Positions 1-9,184 of a stretch of 64,000 nucleotides of DNA are shown here, piece after piece. How positions within the stretch are numbered: the stretch's first letter is position 1; every line of letters starts with the position of its first letter. The stretch is from Virgifigura deserti (GTDB taxonomy: Bacteria > Pseudomonadota > Alphaproteobacteria > Dongiales > Dongiaceae), in assembly GCA_003576685.1 (NCBI GenBank), contig QOZR01000005.1, positions 186,001 through 250,000 on the forward strand. The letters are read 5' to 3'. A program made the translations under genes and the position numbers. The notes beneath the pieces were generated by a model. It was not told the origin of the DNA. It saw only the letters and a list, made by a program, of their open reading frames with translations, and made no database searches.

Positions 1-661
1 CGACGAAGGTGGCGCCCAGGCTCTGCACCTGCTCCTTGGCAGCCGGCCGCACATCGGTGGCGGAGACGATGGCGCCGAGCCGACGCGCCGTGGCGATCGC
101 CTGCAAGCCGGCCACACCCGCGCCCATCACGAGCACGCGCGCCGGCGCGACGGTTCCGGCGGCCGTCATCATCATCGGAAAGGCGCGGCCGAACTCGGCG
201 GCGGCGTCCAGAACCGCCTTGTAGCCGGCCAGATTGGCCTGCGAGGAAAGGACGTCCATGCTCTGCGCCCGGGTGATCCGGGGCATCAGCTCCATGGCGA
301 AGGCGTCGACGCCATGCTCGGCATAGGCGGCCACTTGATCCTTCGCCGCATAGGGCGACAGAATGCCCACCAGGACGGCGCCGCGCTTCAGCAACGCCAG
401 CTCGTCCGTGCCGCCCTCGGCCGCAGTCAGCGGCCGCTGGACCTTCAGCACGATATTGGCCTCGCCGAGGGCCGCCTGCGCGCTTTCGGCGATCTGCGCG
501 CCCGCCGCGGTGAAGGCCTCGTCGGTGAAGGAGGCACTGTAGCCGGCGCCCGTCTCGATCGTCACCTCGGCACCCAACCCGACAAGTTTTTTCACGGTGT
601 CGGGCGACGCCGCCACCCGCCTCTCGTTCTGGCGGCGCTCCTTCGCTATGCCGATTTTCAT
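1..661 (-). CDS. pntA: NAD(P) transhydrogenase subunit alpha, N-terminal part (5' portion only)
   Basis: Encodes the NAD(H)-binding dI component of proton-translocating transhydrogenase, which couples hydride transfer from NADH to NADP+ to the proton gradient. The visible 220 residues start MKIGIAKERR. They include the alanine dehydrogenase/PNT signature RITRAQSMDVLSSQANLAGY (residues 128-147) and the Rossmann loop GAGVAG (180-185). The gene runs off the left edge, so its length and the expected pntAB partners cannot be seen. The start is the ATG read leftwards from 661, with a GAGGGG stretch about 13 nt upstream. The family call is firm. Whether it is the short split form (about 370-390 residues, typical of alphaproteobacteria) or a full-length PntA is not decidable here. 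Confidence 0.93.
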   Translation of the reverse strand, partial: MKIGIAKERRQNERRVAASPDTVKKLVGLGAEVTIETGAGYSASFTDEAFTAAGAQIAESAQAALGEANIVLKVQRPLTAAEGGTDELALLKRGAVLVGILSPYAAKDQVAAYAEHGVDAFAMELMPRITRAQSMDVLSSQANLAGYKAVLDAAAEFGRAFPMMMTAAGTVAPARVLVMGAGVAGLQAIATARRLGAIVSATDVRPAAKEQVQSLGATFV

Positions 662-801
662 TGCTTCGCCAGCCCCTCGCCTGAAGTTCGTCTTTTCCCC
701 CTGGGCACGCCCCCTCGGGCACGTTCCGCCCCGGCCGCGCGCAATCTTGCCCGGTCAGCGCGGCGGAACACAATGCCTTTCCGAAATCATTCGCGCAACC
801 C

Positions 802-819
802 ATGGTATACCATATACCA
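802..819. promoter_or_regulatory. Inverted-repeat candidate operator between pntA and the GFA gene
   Basis: The sequence TGGTATACCATATACCA (803-819) contains a perfect 7-bp inverted repeat, TGGTATA/TATACCA, around CCA. A nested 12-bp palindrome, ATGGTATACCAT, covers 802-813. It lies in the 266-bp gap between divergent pntA and the GFA gene, in a locally AT-rich stretch. TGGTnnACCA-type palindromes are characteristic of operators of FCD-class GntR regulators. No such regulator is encoded nearby, so assignment to a protein is inference. Confidence 0.42.
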
Positions 820-927
820 GAAGAAAATTGCTGATCCTGCCGCCAATCAATCATGACCGAACGTGCTAATCGTCTGGAAGTCGGAGCAATATCGGTGCAG
901 CGGTACGAAACGGCTTGAGAGGACAAG

Positions 928-1326
928 ATGGAACTGAAAAGGGGGCGCTGCCTATGTGGAGAGATCTCTTTCGAGTATAGCGGTCCAGAAAACTGGCGGG
1001 GTCATTGCCACTGCGATAGCTGCAGGCGAAACACGTCCTCGCCATTTACCACGTTCTTCGGGGTGCCACGGGACGCATATCGCTTCACGGGCAATGACCC
1101 GAGTATTTATCGCTCATCGCCAGGAGTTCGCAGGCTGTTTTGCGCCAATTGCGGAACGCCAATGGCCTATGAGAACGACAAATACCCGGAAGAGATCCAC
1201 TTCTATGCTGCAAGCCTTGAAGACTCGCAGAATTTTTCGCCGCAGTTTCATGTCCACTACGCGGAGAGATTGCCCTGGATCGATCTCAGCGATGATCTTC
1301 CACGATACGACCATGGCACAGGCTGA
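928..1326 (+). CDS. GFA/CENP-V family zinc protein
   Basis: A 132-residue protein of the glutathione-dependent formaldehyde-activating (GFA) fold. The zinc ligands are all present: C8-x-C10, C27-x-C29-x2-C32 and C72-x2-C75. Length is normal for single-domain GFA proteins. Members bind glutathione or small thiol adducts, but most are functionally unassigned, so a formaldehyde role should not be assumed. It is divergent from pntA, and its base composition looks less GC-rich than the flanking genes. It ends about 65 nt before the convergent kinase gene. Confidence 0.9.
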   Translation: MELKRGRCLCGEISFEYSGPENWRGHCHCDSCRRNTSSPFTTFFGVPRDAYRFTGNDPSIYRSSPGVRRLFCANCGTPMAYENDKYPEEIHFYAASLEDSQNFSPQFHVHYAERLPWIDLSDDLPRYDHGTG

Positions 1327-1392
1327 CTCGCACGTCGTCAGGGCCGGAAACAAGGCACCAAGCGTCTGATTTTATCCGCTGGAACCAGCATC

Positions 1393-2748
1393 TCACGTCG
1401 GCAGCGGCACCTTGGCGGCCTTCAGCGCCTTGGTCTGGCGTTTGTGCAGCAAGTCGACGTCGAAGCCTTCGATCAGCTCGTGAAACAGCCGGTACCAGTT
1501 GATCTCGGCCTTAAGATGGAAGAAGACCGAGCCGAGGCCGATCGCGGCGCGATCCATGAACACGAACTCCCGCGGCGGCGTCACCGGTCCCAGACGGCGC
1601 AGGTCCTCGTGAACGCTCTCGGCGACCTCGCGACCGTAGACACCCGACTCGGTTTCCTGGATCAGGCGGGAACGGTCCTCCAGCAGCGGTCCGTAGACGA
1701 ACTTCGCCCAGCGGTTCAGGACGTCGATGGTTTCGGCCGTCAGGTTCTTGAAGCCCCAGCTCTCATAAGCATGCACGGCCAGATCCCGGTCGTCGTTCTG
1801 CAAGGCATGATAGAGATCGATCACACCCTGGACGAAGCTGGCCTGAAACACCCGGATGCAGCCGAAATCGAGCAGATTGACCGAGCGGTCCGGCCGGACG
1901 GTGTAGTTGCCGAGATGCGGATCGCCGTGGATGACGCCGTAATAATAGAACGGCACATACCAAGCGCGGAACATGTTGAAGGCGACCTCGTTCCGCACCG
2001 CGGCATCCTCATGCTCGGCGATGAATTTGAGCAGCGGCGTGCCCTCGAGCCAGGTCATCGTCAGCAGGCGCCGCGTCGACAGCTCCGGCAGCACCTCGGG
2101 CACATGGACGCCGGCCTCCTTCGCCAGCATGGCGCCATAAAGCGTCGTGTGCCGCGCTTCGAGGTCATAGTCCAGCTCCTCGCGCAGGCGGGCGGCGATC
2201 TCGGCATGGATCTCACGGGTTGCGATCGCCCGATCGTAGCGTTCGTAGATCCCGAAGATCAGCCGAAGCTGGCGCAGATCCGCCTCCACCGCGGATTGCA
2301 TGTCCGGATATTGCAGCTTGCAGGCAAGCAGCCGTCCGTCGTGGCCGGTCGCCCGGTGCACCTGGCCGAGCGACGCGGCGGCCCCGGCCTCGTGCTCGAA
2401 GGACGCGAACCTCTTTCGCCAGTCCGCCCCGAGCTCCGCCGCCATGCGCCGCTTCACGAAGGGCCAGCCCATCGCCGGCGCGTTGGCCTGAAGCTGCGCC
2501 AGCTCCTGGACATATTCCTTGGGCAGCGCATCGGGAATGGTGGCCATGATCTGCGCCACCTTCATCAGCGGGCCCTTGAGCCCGCCGAGCGCCGCTCTCA
2601 GCTCCGCCGCATGGCGGTTGCGGTCGAGCTTGACACCGAGATAGCGTTCGCCGGCCAGCCGCGCCGCGAGGCCGCCGACCGCCGTCGAGACGCGCGCATA
2701 GCGTCGGACCCTGCCCGACAGCCGGTTGTCTTCGGAGGAATCGGACAT
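1393..2748 (-). CDS. ABC1/UbiB-family atypical kinase (AarF domain)
   Basis: A 451-residue ABC1/AarF/ADCK family protein, related to UbiB and mitochondrial COQ8, which support ubiquinone synthesis through ATPase activity. Visible motifs are the alanine-rich nucleotide loop AGAAASLGQVHRA, the catalytic HGDPHLGN (H274-N281) and the metal-binding DFG (D294). The N-terminal family motif KxGQ appears here as KVAQ. There is no obvious C-terminal membrane pair as in canonical UbiB, so this is probably a paralogue and not UbiB itself. The start (MSDSSED) was chosen because the family homology begins shortly after it and the upstream extension is low complexity. pepF lies 44 nt upstream on the same strand. 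Confidence 0.88.
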   Translation of the reverse strand: MSDSSEDNRLSGRVRRYARVSTAVGGLAARLAGERYLGVKLDRNRHAAELRAALGGLKGPLMKVAQIMATIPDALPKEYVQELAQLQANAPAMGWPFVKRRMAAELGADWRKRFASFEHEAGAAASLGQVHRATGHDGRLLACKLQYPDMQSAVEADLRQLRLIFGIYERYDRAIATREIHAEIAARLREELDYDLEARHTTLYGAMLAKEAGVHVPEVLPELSTRRLLTMTWLEGTPLLKFIAEHEDAAVRNEVAFNMFRAWYVPFYYYGVIHGDPHLGNYTVRPDRSVNLLDFGCIRVFQASFVQGVIDLYHALQNDDRDLAVHAYESWGFKNLTAETIDVLNRWAKFVYGPLLEDRSRLIQETESGVYGREVAESVHEDLRRLGPVTPPREFVFMDRAAIGLGSVFFHLKAEINWYRLFHELIEGFDVDLLHKRQTKALKAAKVPLPT

Positions 2749-2792
2749 GGTGCGCCCCCTAATGCGTTCCGGGCGTCCCCAGCTCCGCAGGC

Positions 2793-4592
2793 TCAGATTT
2801 TTTCGAGATCCGTGATGAAGCCCTCGATGACGCCCAGCCCCTTGGCCCAGAAGGCCGGGTCCGACGCGTCGAGGCCGAAAGGCTTCAGCAGGTCCTTGTG
2901 CCGCAGCGTCCCGCCGGCCCGCAGCAGGTCGAGATATTTCTCGGCGAAGCCCTGATCCGCGTTCTGGTAGACGGCGTAGAGCGAGTTCACCAGGCAATCG
3001 CCGAACGCATAGGCATAGACATAGAAGGGCGAATGGATGAAGTGCGGGATGTAGGACCAGTAGACGCGGTAGTCGTCGTCGAACCGCAATGCGGGCCCTA
3101 GGCTCTCACGCTGGGTGTCGAGCCAGATCTCGCCCAGCCGGTCGGGCGACAGCTCGCCCTCGCGCCGCTCGTCATGAACGCGCCGCTCGAACTCGTGGAA
3201 GGCGATCTGCCGGACCACGGTATTCAGCATGTCCTCGACCTTGCCGGCGAGCAGGATCCGCCGCCGGTCCGGGTCCGTCTCCTTGCCGAGCAACGCCTGG
3301 AAGGTCAGCATCTCGCCGAATACCGAGGCGGTCTCCGCCAGGGTGAGCGGCGTGTCCGCCATGAGCTGCCCCTGCGGGCCGGCCAGCACTTGATGGACGC
3401 CGTGGCCGAGCTCGTGGGCGAGCGTCATCACGTCGCGCGTCTTGCCATGATAGTTCAGCAGCAGATAGGGATGTGCGCTCGGCACTGTCGGGTGAGCGAA
3501 GGCGCCCGGCGCCTTCCCGGGCCGCGGCGGCGCGTCGATCCAGCGATTGTCGAAGAAGCGCCGGCCCACCGCCGCCAGGTCGGGCGAGAAGGCCGCGTAG
3601 GCGTCGAGCACCGTCGAGGTCGCCTCGTCCCAGCCGAACGCCCGATCCTCGTCGCTCGGCAGCGGCGCGTTGCGGTCCCAGTAATCGAGCTGGTCCTGCC
3701 CCATCCAGCGCGCCTTGATCGCGTAATAGCGGTGCGACAGCCGCGGATAGGCGTCCTTCACCGCCGTGATCAGCGCGTCGACCACCTCGTCCTCCACCTG
3801 GTTCCCCAGATTGCGGGACGAGACCGGCCTCTGGAAGCCGCGCCAGCGATCCTCGATCTCCTTGTCCTTCGCCAGGGTGTTGGTGATGAGAGCGAGGTCG
3901 CGGATATTATCGCCGAGGACGCCCGCGATCGACTTCGCCGCCTTCCGGCGCATGGCGCCGTCACGGTCGGTCAGCAGGTTGAAGACGTCGCTGTTGGTGA
4001 GCAGCTTGTCGTCGACCGGGAAGCGGAGCGCGGCCATCGTCTCGTCGAACAGCCGCGTCCAGGCGGCGCGACCGGTGATGTACTTCTCATGCAGCACACG
4101 CTCGACCTCGTCGGAGAGCTGGAACGGCCGGAAATCCCGGATCGCGCGCAGCCAGGGCTCGTAATGGGCGAACGCCGGCGTCTTCAGCCGCTCGGCGAAC
4201 GCCGCGTCGTCGAGCCGGTTGACCTCCAGCGTGAAAAACAGCAGGTCGGTCGAGATGTCGCTGACCCGCTCCTGCATCGTCTGATAGAACTGCGCGACGG
4301 CCGAATCGGTCATGTCCGCGGAATAAACGAGCTGCGCGTAGCTGATGATCCGCGACAGGACCTCCTGCTGGCGCTCATACTCAACGATCGCGGCGCCCAG
4401 CGTGGCCCCGTCGCACTCGGCGACGCGGCCTTCGTAGCGCTCGCGGAAGGCTTTCGCGTCGGCCGTCACCTGCGCCAGATCGGACTTCAGCTCGGCCGAG
4501 TCCCGGCCCGGATAGAGGTCCGAGAGATTCCATTCCGGGAGGTCTTTCTGAGGGGCCGTGTCCGATTTCGTCGCGCTGGCGCTGCTGCTCAT
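2793..4592 (-). CDS. pepF: Oligoendopeptidase F-type M3 metallopeptidase
   Basis: A cytoplasmic zinc metallopeptidase of 599 residues that cleaves short peptides. The M3 zinc motif HELGH is at residues 393-397. The N-terminal PepF domain and the C-terminal signature around YWSYIPHFIHSPFYVYAYAF match the PepF/M3 subfamily, and length is normal (about 600). The start MSSSASATKS is preferred over an in-frame upstream Met because it lies just after a plausible leader and homology starts near WNLSDLYPG. It is probably cotranscribed with the downstream ABC1 kinase gene, 44 nt away. Confidence 0.93.
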   Translation of the reverse strand: MSSSASATKSDTAPQKDLPEWNLSDLYPGRDSAELKSDLAQVTADAKAFRERYEGRVAECDGATLGAAIVEYERQQEVLSRIISYAQLVYSADMTDSAVAQFYQTMQERVSDISTDLLFFTLEVNRLDDAAFAERLKTPAFAHYEPWLRAIRDFRPFQLSDEVERVLHEKYITGRAAWTRLFDETMAALRFPVDDKLLTNSDVFNLLTDRDGAMRRKAAKSIAGVLGDNIRDLALITNTLAKDKEIEDRWRGFQRPVSSRNLGNQVEDEVVDALITAVKDAYPRLSHRYYAIKARWMGQDQLDYWDRNAPLPSDEDRAFGWDEATSTVLDAYAAFSPDLAAVGRRFFDNRWIDAPPRPGKAPGAFAHPTVPSAHPYLLLNYHGKTRDVMTLAHELGHGVHQVLAGPQGQLMADTPLTLAETASVFGEMLTFQALLGKETDPDRRRILLAGKVEDMLNTVVRQIAFHEFERRVHDERREGELSPDRLGEIWLDTQRESLGPALRFDDDYRVYWSYIPHFIHSPFYVYAYAFGDCLVNSLYAVYQNADQGFAEKYLDLLRAGGTLRHKDLLKPFGLDASDPAFWAKGLGVIEGFITDLEKI

Positions 4593-4740
4593 GGAATGTC
4601 CTCTGACGTGTCTCGACGGGTTCAAGCTGTCCAACAGCGATATAAGATCGCGAAGCGGCCCCGCCAAGCACCTTGACCGGCGCGCCGCAAGCGGACAGCC
4701 TCGGCGGACGACGAAATCGGCAGCGCCAGCGGCGCATGCC

Positions 4741-4811
4741 GGCTAGCACCTGATCGCGCAAATTCACGAAACGCTTCATTTACTGAATTTTCGCGTGAAT
4801 CAGGTACTTGC
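4741..4811. repeat. Palindromic intergenic repeat, copy A
   Basis: An imperfect palindrome of about 69 bp lying just upstream of the acyl-CoA synthetase gene. Its arms contain CACCTGAT...ATCAGGTAC and AAATTCACGAAACG...GAATTT. Its reverse complement aligns without gaps to 61664-61732 with about 56 of 69 positions identical by eye. It may supply a hairpin in the 5' region of the downstream transcript. No ORF is present. Confidence 0.75.
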
Positions 4812-4867
4812 AATTGAGCCGATGTACCAACTTACTGCGCGAGTTGGTGTCAGGGGGGAGATGCTGG

Positions 4868-6670
4868 ATGCATTACGAGGTCTGGCGCAGCCTGCCGGAC
4901 ATGTTCTTTCGGCAGGCCGAGCACCGCAGCGGACAGCCATTCCTGTGGAGCAAGCGCGACGGCGTCTTCCAGCCGATCACCTATGGTGAAGCGGCGCAGC
5001 AGGTAAAGCTGTTCGCCCGCGGGCTGCGCGACCTGGGTATCCGGCCCGGCGACCGGGTCGCGCTGATCTCGGAGAACCGGCCGGAATGGCTGGTGGCGGA
5101 CATGGCGATCATGACCGCCGGCGCGATTACCGTGCCGACCTTCACGACCAACACCACCGCCGACCATCAATATATTCTGGCCCACAGCGGCGCGCGCGCG
5201 GCCATCGTCTCGACCCGGACTATTGCCAAGACTCTTCTGCCGGCGGCGATCGAGGCGCCGGAGCTCGAGTTCGTCGTTAGCATGGAGGATCTCGGCCTGG
5301 CGCAGCAGCCGACAGCTCCGGTCGTCTCCTGGGCCGAGGTCATGGACCGCGGCGAGGCCCGGCCGGACGACTCGGCCGAAATGATGGCCGAGCTGCGGCG
5401 AGATGCGGTCTGCTGCTTCATCTACACCTCCGGCACCGGCGGTACGCCGAAGGGGGTGATGCTGACACATGGCTCGATTCTGGCGAACTGCATGGGCGCC
5501 TATCACCTTTTGGTCGACTATTTCGGCGTCCATAAGGAGGTGTTCCTGTCGTTCCTGCCGCTGTCGCATGCCTATGAGCATACGGCGGGGCAGTTCTTCC
5601 CGATCTCGATCGGCGCCGAGATCTATTACGCCGAGAGCGTCGAGAAGCTGACCGACGACATGGCGACCGTCCGACCGACGATCATGACCGCGGTGCCGCG
5701 GCTCTATGAGGTGATGCATCACCGCATCATGCGCACGGTCGACAAGACCGAGGGATTGCAGAAGAAGCTCTTCCTTCTTGCCCATGAGCTCGGCCGCCAG
5801 AAATATGAGCGGCCCGGCTCACTGACGCTCTGGCAGCGCATCCTCGACCTCGTCGCCGAGCTGCTGGTGCGGCGCAAGGTGCGCCGACGCTTCGGCGGGC
5901 GGCTGAAGGCGCTGGTTTCCGGTGGCGCCGCGCTCAGCTATGACATCGGCCTGTTCTTCACGGCGCTCGGCGTCCGCATCCTGCAGGGCTATGGCCAGAC
6001 CGAGGCCTCGCCGGTGGTGAGCGCCAACCCGCCGGGCCGGATCAAGCTGCGGACCGTCGGGCCACCGGTGAAGGGCGCCGAGCTGCGGATCGCGGAGGAT
6101 GGCGAGGTCCTGGTGCGCGGCGAACTGGTGATGAAGGGCTACTGGCGCGACGCGCAGGCGACCGCGGCGGTGATCCGCGATGGCTGGCTGCATACTGGCG
6201 ACATTGGCGAGATCGACGATGAGGGATATCTGAAGATCACCGACCGCAAGAAGGACATCATCGTGCTGTCCGGCGGCGACAATGTCGCGCCGGCGCGCAT
6301 CGAGGGCTTCCTGGTCCTGCAGCCGGAGATCAATCAGGCGATGGTCCATGGCGACAAACGCCCGCATCTGGTGGCGCTTCTGGTGCCAGAACGCGACTTC
6401 ATACTCGACTGGGCACGGGCGAACGGCAAGAGCGCCGACCTCGCCGCGCTCGCCACGGACGGGGACTTCCACCGCGCGCTCGGTGGCGCCGTCGACCGGG
6501 TCAATGCACGGCTCTCGAGGATCGAGAAGATCCGCCGCTTCGCGATCGTGCCCGAGCCCTTCACGATCGAGAACGAGATGATGACGCCGTCGCTCAAGAT
6601 CCGCCGGCACAAGATTCGCGCGGCCCATGGCCAGATGATGGAGAAGCTGTACGAGAAGGCGACCGGCTGA
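4868..6670 (+). CDS. Long-chain acyl-CoA synthetase (AMP-dependent ligase)
   Basis: An ATP-dependent ligase that adenylates a carboxylic acid, probably a long-chain fatty acid, and transfers it to CoA. The P-loop motif YTSGTGGTPKG begins at residue 186, followed by GYGQTEASP and DGWLHTGDIGEID, the A5 and A7/A8 motifs of the ANL superfamily. Length is 600 residues, as in FadD15/ACSL-like enzymes. The ATG at 4868 is preferred because AGGGGGGAG sits about 8 nt upstream; another in-frame ATG at 4808 lacks such a site. Substrate cannot be read from the sequence. It stands alone, divergent from pepF. Confidence 0.9.
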   Translation: MHYEVWRSLPDMFFRQAEHRSGQPFLWSKRDGVFQPITYGEAAQQVKLFARGLRDLGIRPGDRVALISENRPEWLVADMAIMTAGAITVPTFTTNTTADHQYILAHSGARAAIVSTRTIAKTLLPAAIEAPELEFVVSMEDLGLAQQPTAPVVSWAEVMDRGEARPDDSAEMMAELRRDAVCCFIYTSGTGGTPKGVMLTHGSILANCMGAYHLLVDYFGVHKEVFLSFLPLSHAYEHTAGQFFPISIGAEIYYAESVEKLTDDMATVRPTIMTAVPRLYEVMHHRIMRTVDKTEGLQKKLFLLAHELGRQKYERPGSLTLWQRILDLVAELLVRRKVRRRFGGRLKALVSGGAALSYDIGLFFTALGVRILQGYGQTEASPVVSANPPGRIKLRTVGPPVKGAELRIAEDGEVLVRGELVMKGYWRDAQATAAVIRDGWLHTGDIGEIDDEGYLKITDRKKDIIVLSGGDNVAPARIEGFLVLQPEINQAMVHGDKRPHLVALLVPERDFILDWARANGKSADLAALATDGDFHRALGGAVDRVNARLSRIEKIRRFAIVPEPFTIENEMMTPSLKIRRHKIRAAHGQMMEKLYEKATG

Positions 6671-6889
6671 TCCGGCGATCCGGAGTTGGGCCTATGGGCC
6701 ATAAGGTAGAGATTGCTGGCCATCCTGTGATCCTGGTCACTGCGGATATAGCGCTTCGCCTATAGACACTTCCCCGGGCTGAGGCCGAAGAGGCGTCCCG
6801 TGGGAAGAATCCGTGACATGCACAGACTCGATGCCGGTGAGACAGGTTCCGTGGAGCGGTCCTGTAGCGGCGCCTCACGCGGCCAGGGC

Positions 6890-7735
6890 GTGAACCGTCG
6901 TGCCATCCTCAAAGGGTTGGCCGGGGCGGGTCTGTGCTTCCGACCCGGTTTGGTTTTCGGTGAAGAAGATCGAAGGGCTGATGTGGAGATGGAAGCGACC
7001 ACGACGAACGGCGACGTGATCATCCGCTACCGCACGCTTGGTGAAGGAAAGCCGCTCGTCATGCTGCACGGCTTTACCGACAGCTCGGAATCCTGGGCAG
7101 AGATGGGGTATGCAGCCCCGCTTGCGGCCGCCGGCCATCGACTCATCCTGATCGATGCGCGCGGTCATGGCGGCAGCAGCCGTCCGCAAGATCCTGCGGC
7201 TTATTCGGCCTGGCACAGGGCGGGCGATGTGGCGGCGGTGCTGGACGCGGTCGGCCTCGAACGCGCCGATCTCTTCGGCTATTCAATGGGCGGCTGGTCG
7301 GCGCTTACCTTTGCAGGCACGTTCCCCAACCGGGTCGGACGGCTCATCGTCGGCGGTGCCCATCCTTTCGGACAGAGCATGGCGTTTTACCGCGAGGCCG
7401 TCGCCCCCGGCATTAGCAACTGGATTGCCATTCTCGAGCACCTCGGCGGGCCGCTCTCCGATGCCTGGAAGGCGCGCATTCTGGCCAATGATCTGGCCGC
7501 GTTGCAGGCGGCAGTCGCCGAGGATCGCCCCGATATCTCAGCCACCCTTGCCGGCCTCGAGCGGCTCTGCCTCTTCTATGTCGGCACCGAGGATTCCCTG
7601 CGCGCGCAGATCAGGCGCTGCGCCCAGCTCCTGCCGCAGGCTGAAATCCTGGAGCTTCCCGGCTGCAACCATCTGACGGCGCTGCTCCGTACCGATCTGG
7701 TGTTACCGCGCCTCCTCCCTTTCCTTTCGGATTGA
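6890..7735 (+). CDS. Alpha/beta hydrolase with Tat-type signal
   Basis: An alpha/beta-fold hydrolase with oxyanion segment LHGFTDSSESW, nucleophile elbow GYSMGG and the C-terminal catalytic histidine in CNHLTAL. The N terminus NRRAILKGLAGAG resembles a twin-arginine signal followed by a hydrophobic stretch, so export through Tat is likely. The GTG at 6890 places the RR motif three residues in, which is typical; an ATG at 6818 is an alternative start. The substrate is unknown. The next gene encodes a small, apparently exported protein on the same strand. Confidence 0.78.
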   Translation: MNRRAILKGLAGAGLCFRPGLVFGEEDRRADVEMEATTTNGDVIIRYRTLGEGKPLVMLHGFTDSSESWAEMGYAAPLAAAGHRLILIDARGHGGSSRPQDPAAYSAWHRAGDVAAVLDAVGLERADLFGYSMGGWSALTFAGTFPNRVGRLIVGGAHPFGQSMAFYREAVAPGISNWIAILEHLGGPLSDAWKARILANDLAALQAAVAEDRPDISATLAGLERLCLFYVGTEDSLRAQIRRCAQLLPQAEILELPGCNHLTALLRTDLVLPRLLPFLSD

Positions 7736-7783
7736 ACACGCGTAGGAAGGCCGAAGCTGCGGGACCAAGCTTCGGACGGCACC

Positions 7784-8008
7784 ATGGACGGTTACGTCGC
7801 GATCATCCTGATCTGTCTGAACACGGTGGCACCAGGCGCCTGTACGGAGGAAACCGCCGCCGACGTGATGTCGACCCCGGCGGATTCGGAGCTCACCTGC
7901 AATTTCGGCTGGCAGGAAGCCGTCGGCCGATCTGCGTTCGCGGACAGGATCGGCTCGACGGCCTATGTGAAGACGATCTGCCGGCGCGCGACGGGCGAGA
8001 GCGACTGA
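7784..8008 (+). CDS. Small hypothetical protein, probably exported
   Basis: A 74-residue protein with a short hydrophobic start (AIILICLNT) and cysteines spread as C11, C20, C39 and C66. The central WQEAVGRSAFADRIGSTAYV and the C-terminal KTICRR resemble a family of unnamed small alphaproteobacterial proteins I recall but cannot name. The even cysteine number and weak signal-like N terminus hint at a periplasmic location. It lies 48 nt after the hydrolase gene and is convergent with the OYE gene. Function unknown. Confidence 0.55.
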   Translation: MDGYVAIILICLNTVAPGACTEETAADVMSTPADSELTCNFGWQEAVGRSAFADRIGSTAYVKTICRRATGESD

Positions 8009-8039
8009 CGATCGCACTGCCCCTCTGCACTCCGCGACG

Positions 8040-9110
8040 TCAGGCACTCTTTGCCATCCGCTCCAGCGCCGGATAGTCCGTGTAGCCCTCGGGTCCGGCC
8101 GAGTAGAAGGTGGCGCTGTTCGGCTCGTTCAGCGGCGCCTTGCGGGCGAAGCGCTTCGGCAGGTCGGGATTGGCGATGAACAGCTTTCCGAAGGCGGCCG
8201 CATCCGCCTCGCCCCTGGCCAGAAGCGCCTCAGCGTCCTCCTGCGTGAGGCTGTCATTGGCGATATAGACGCCGCCAAAGGCCTGCTTCACCATCGGGCC
8301 GAGGCGCGGCTCGGCAACCGACTCGCGGCCGACGAGGAACGCGATCTTCCGCACCCCGAGTTCCTTCGCGACATAGCCGAAGAGCGCGGCGGGGTTCGAA
8401 TCGCTCACCGAGTGGGAGTCCGACCGCAGGTTCAAATGCATGCCGACCCTATCCGCGCCCCAGACGGCGATCACGGCGTCGGTCACCTCCAGCATCAGCC
8501 GGGCGCGGTTCTCGATCGACCCGCCATAGCGGTCGGTCCGCTTGTTGCTGCCGTCATGCAGGAACTGGTCGAGCAGATAGCCGTTGGCGCCGTGGATCTC
8601 CACGCCGTCGAAGCCGGCCGTGAGCGCGTTCTCGGCGCCCTTGCGATAGGCCTCGACGATGCCGGGGATCTCGTCGGTCTCCAGCATGCGCGGCGTGACA
8701 TAGGCCTTCTTGGGCCGCACCAGGCTGACATGGCCGTCCGGCGCGATGGCGCTCGGGGCGACCGGCAGAGCCCCGTCCAGATAAACCGGGTCCGAGATGC
8801 GGCCGACATGCCAGAGCTGCAGCATGATGCGCCCGCCCGCCTCGTGCACCGCGTCGGTGATCGCCTTCCAACCCTTGATCTGCGCGTCCGACCAGATGCC
8901 GGGCGTGTCGGGATAGCCGACCCCCATGGGGGTGACCGAGGTCGCCTCGGTCAGGATCAGGCCGGCTGAGGCGCGCTGAACGTAATAGTCGCGCATCAGG
9001 TCGTTGGGCACGCGGCCTTCGCTGGCGCGCGTGCGGGTGAGCGGCGCCATGATGATGCGGTTGGGCAGATCCAGGGCACCGATCTTGATGGGGTCGTGCA
9101 GCGTGGGCAT
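8040..9110 (-). CDS. Old Yellow Enzyme family alkene reductase
   Basis: An FMN-dependent NAD(P)H oxidoreductase of 356 residues, similar to N-ethylmaleimide reductase (NemA). It starts MPTLHDPIKIGALDLPNRI, the usual FMN-binding start of the TIM barrel. The active-site block HGANGYLLDQFLHD followed by NKRTDRYGGS carries the conserved His/Asn pair and the Tyr used as proton donor. Such enzymes reduce activated C=C bonds and nitro groups of electrophiles. It is divergent from an ArsR regulator, an arrangement known for nemRA-like electrophile-response pairs, so induction by electrophiles is a reasonable inference. Confidence 0.92.
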   Translation of the reverse strand: MPTLHDPIKIGALDLPNRIIMAPLTRTRASEGRVPNDLMRDYYVQRASAGLILTEATSVTPMGVGYPDTPGIWSDAQIKGWKAITDAVHEAGGRIMLQLWHVGRISDPVYLDGALPVAPSAIAPDGHVSLVRPKKAYVTPRMLETDEIPGIVEAYRKGAENALTAGFDGVEIHGANGYLLDQFLHDGSNKRTDRYGGSIENRARLMLEVTDAVIAVWGADRVGMHLNLRSDSHSVSDSNPAALFGYVAKELGVRKIAFLVGRESVAEPRLGPMVKQAFGGVYIANDSLTQEDAEALLARGEADAAAFGKLFIANPDLPKRFARKAPLNEPNSATFYSAGPEGYTDYPALERMAKSA

Positions 9111-9184
9111 GGGTTTGGTCTCATCCTCGCGATTGACGGCGTTGGCTCGTCGGCGATTGAAATTACCGGTGAAAAGCTGTATAT

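Noticed and set aside
1444..2955. A 503-codon plus-strand frame opposite the ABC1 kinase and the end of pepF
   Set aside because: It covers two conserved minus-strand genes and its translation has no recognisable domain.
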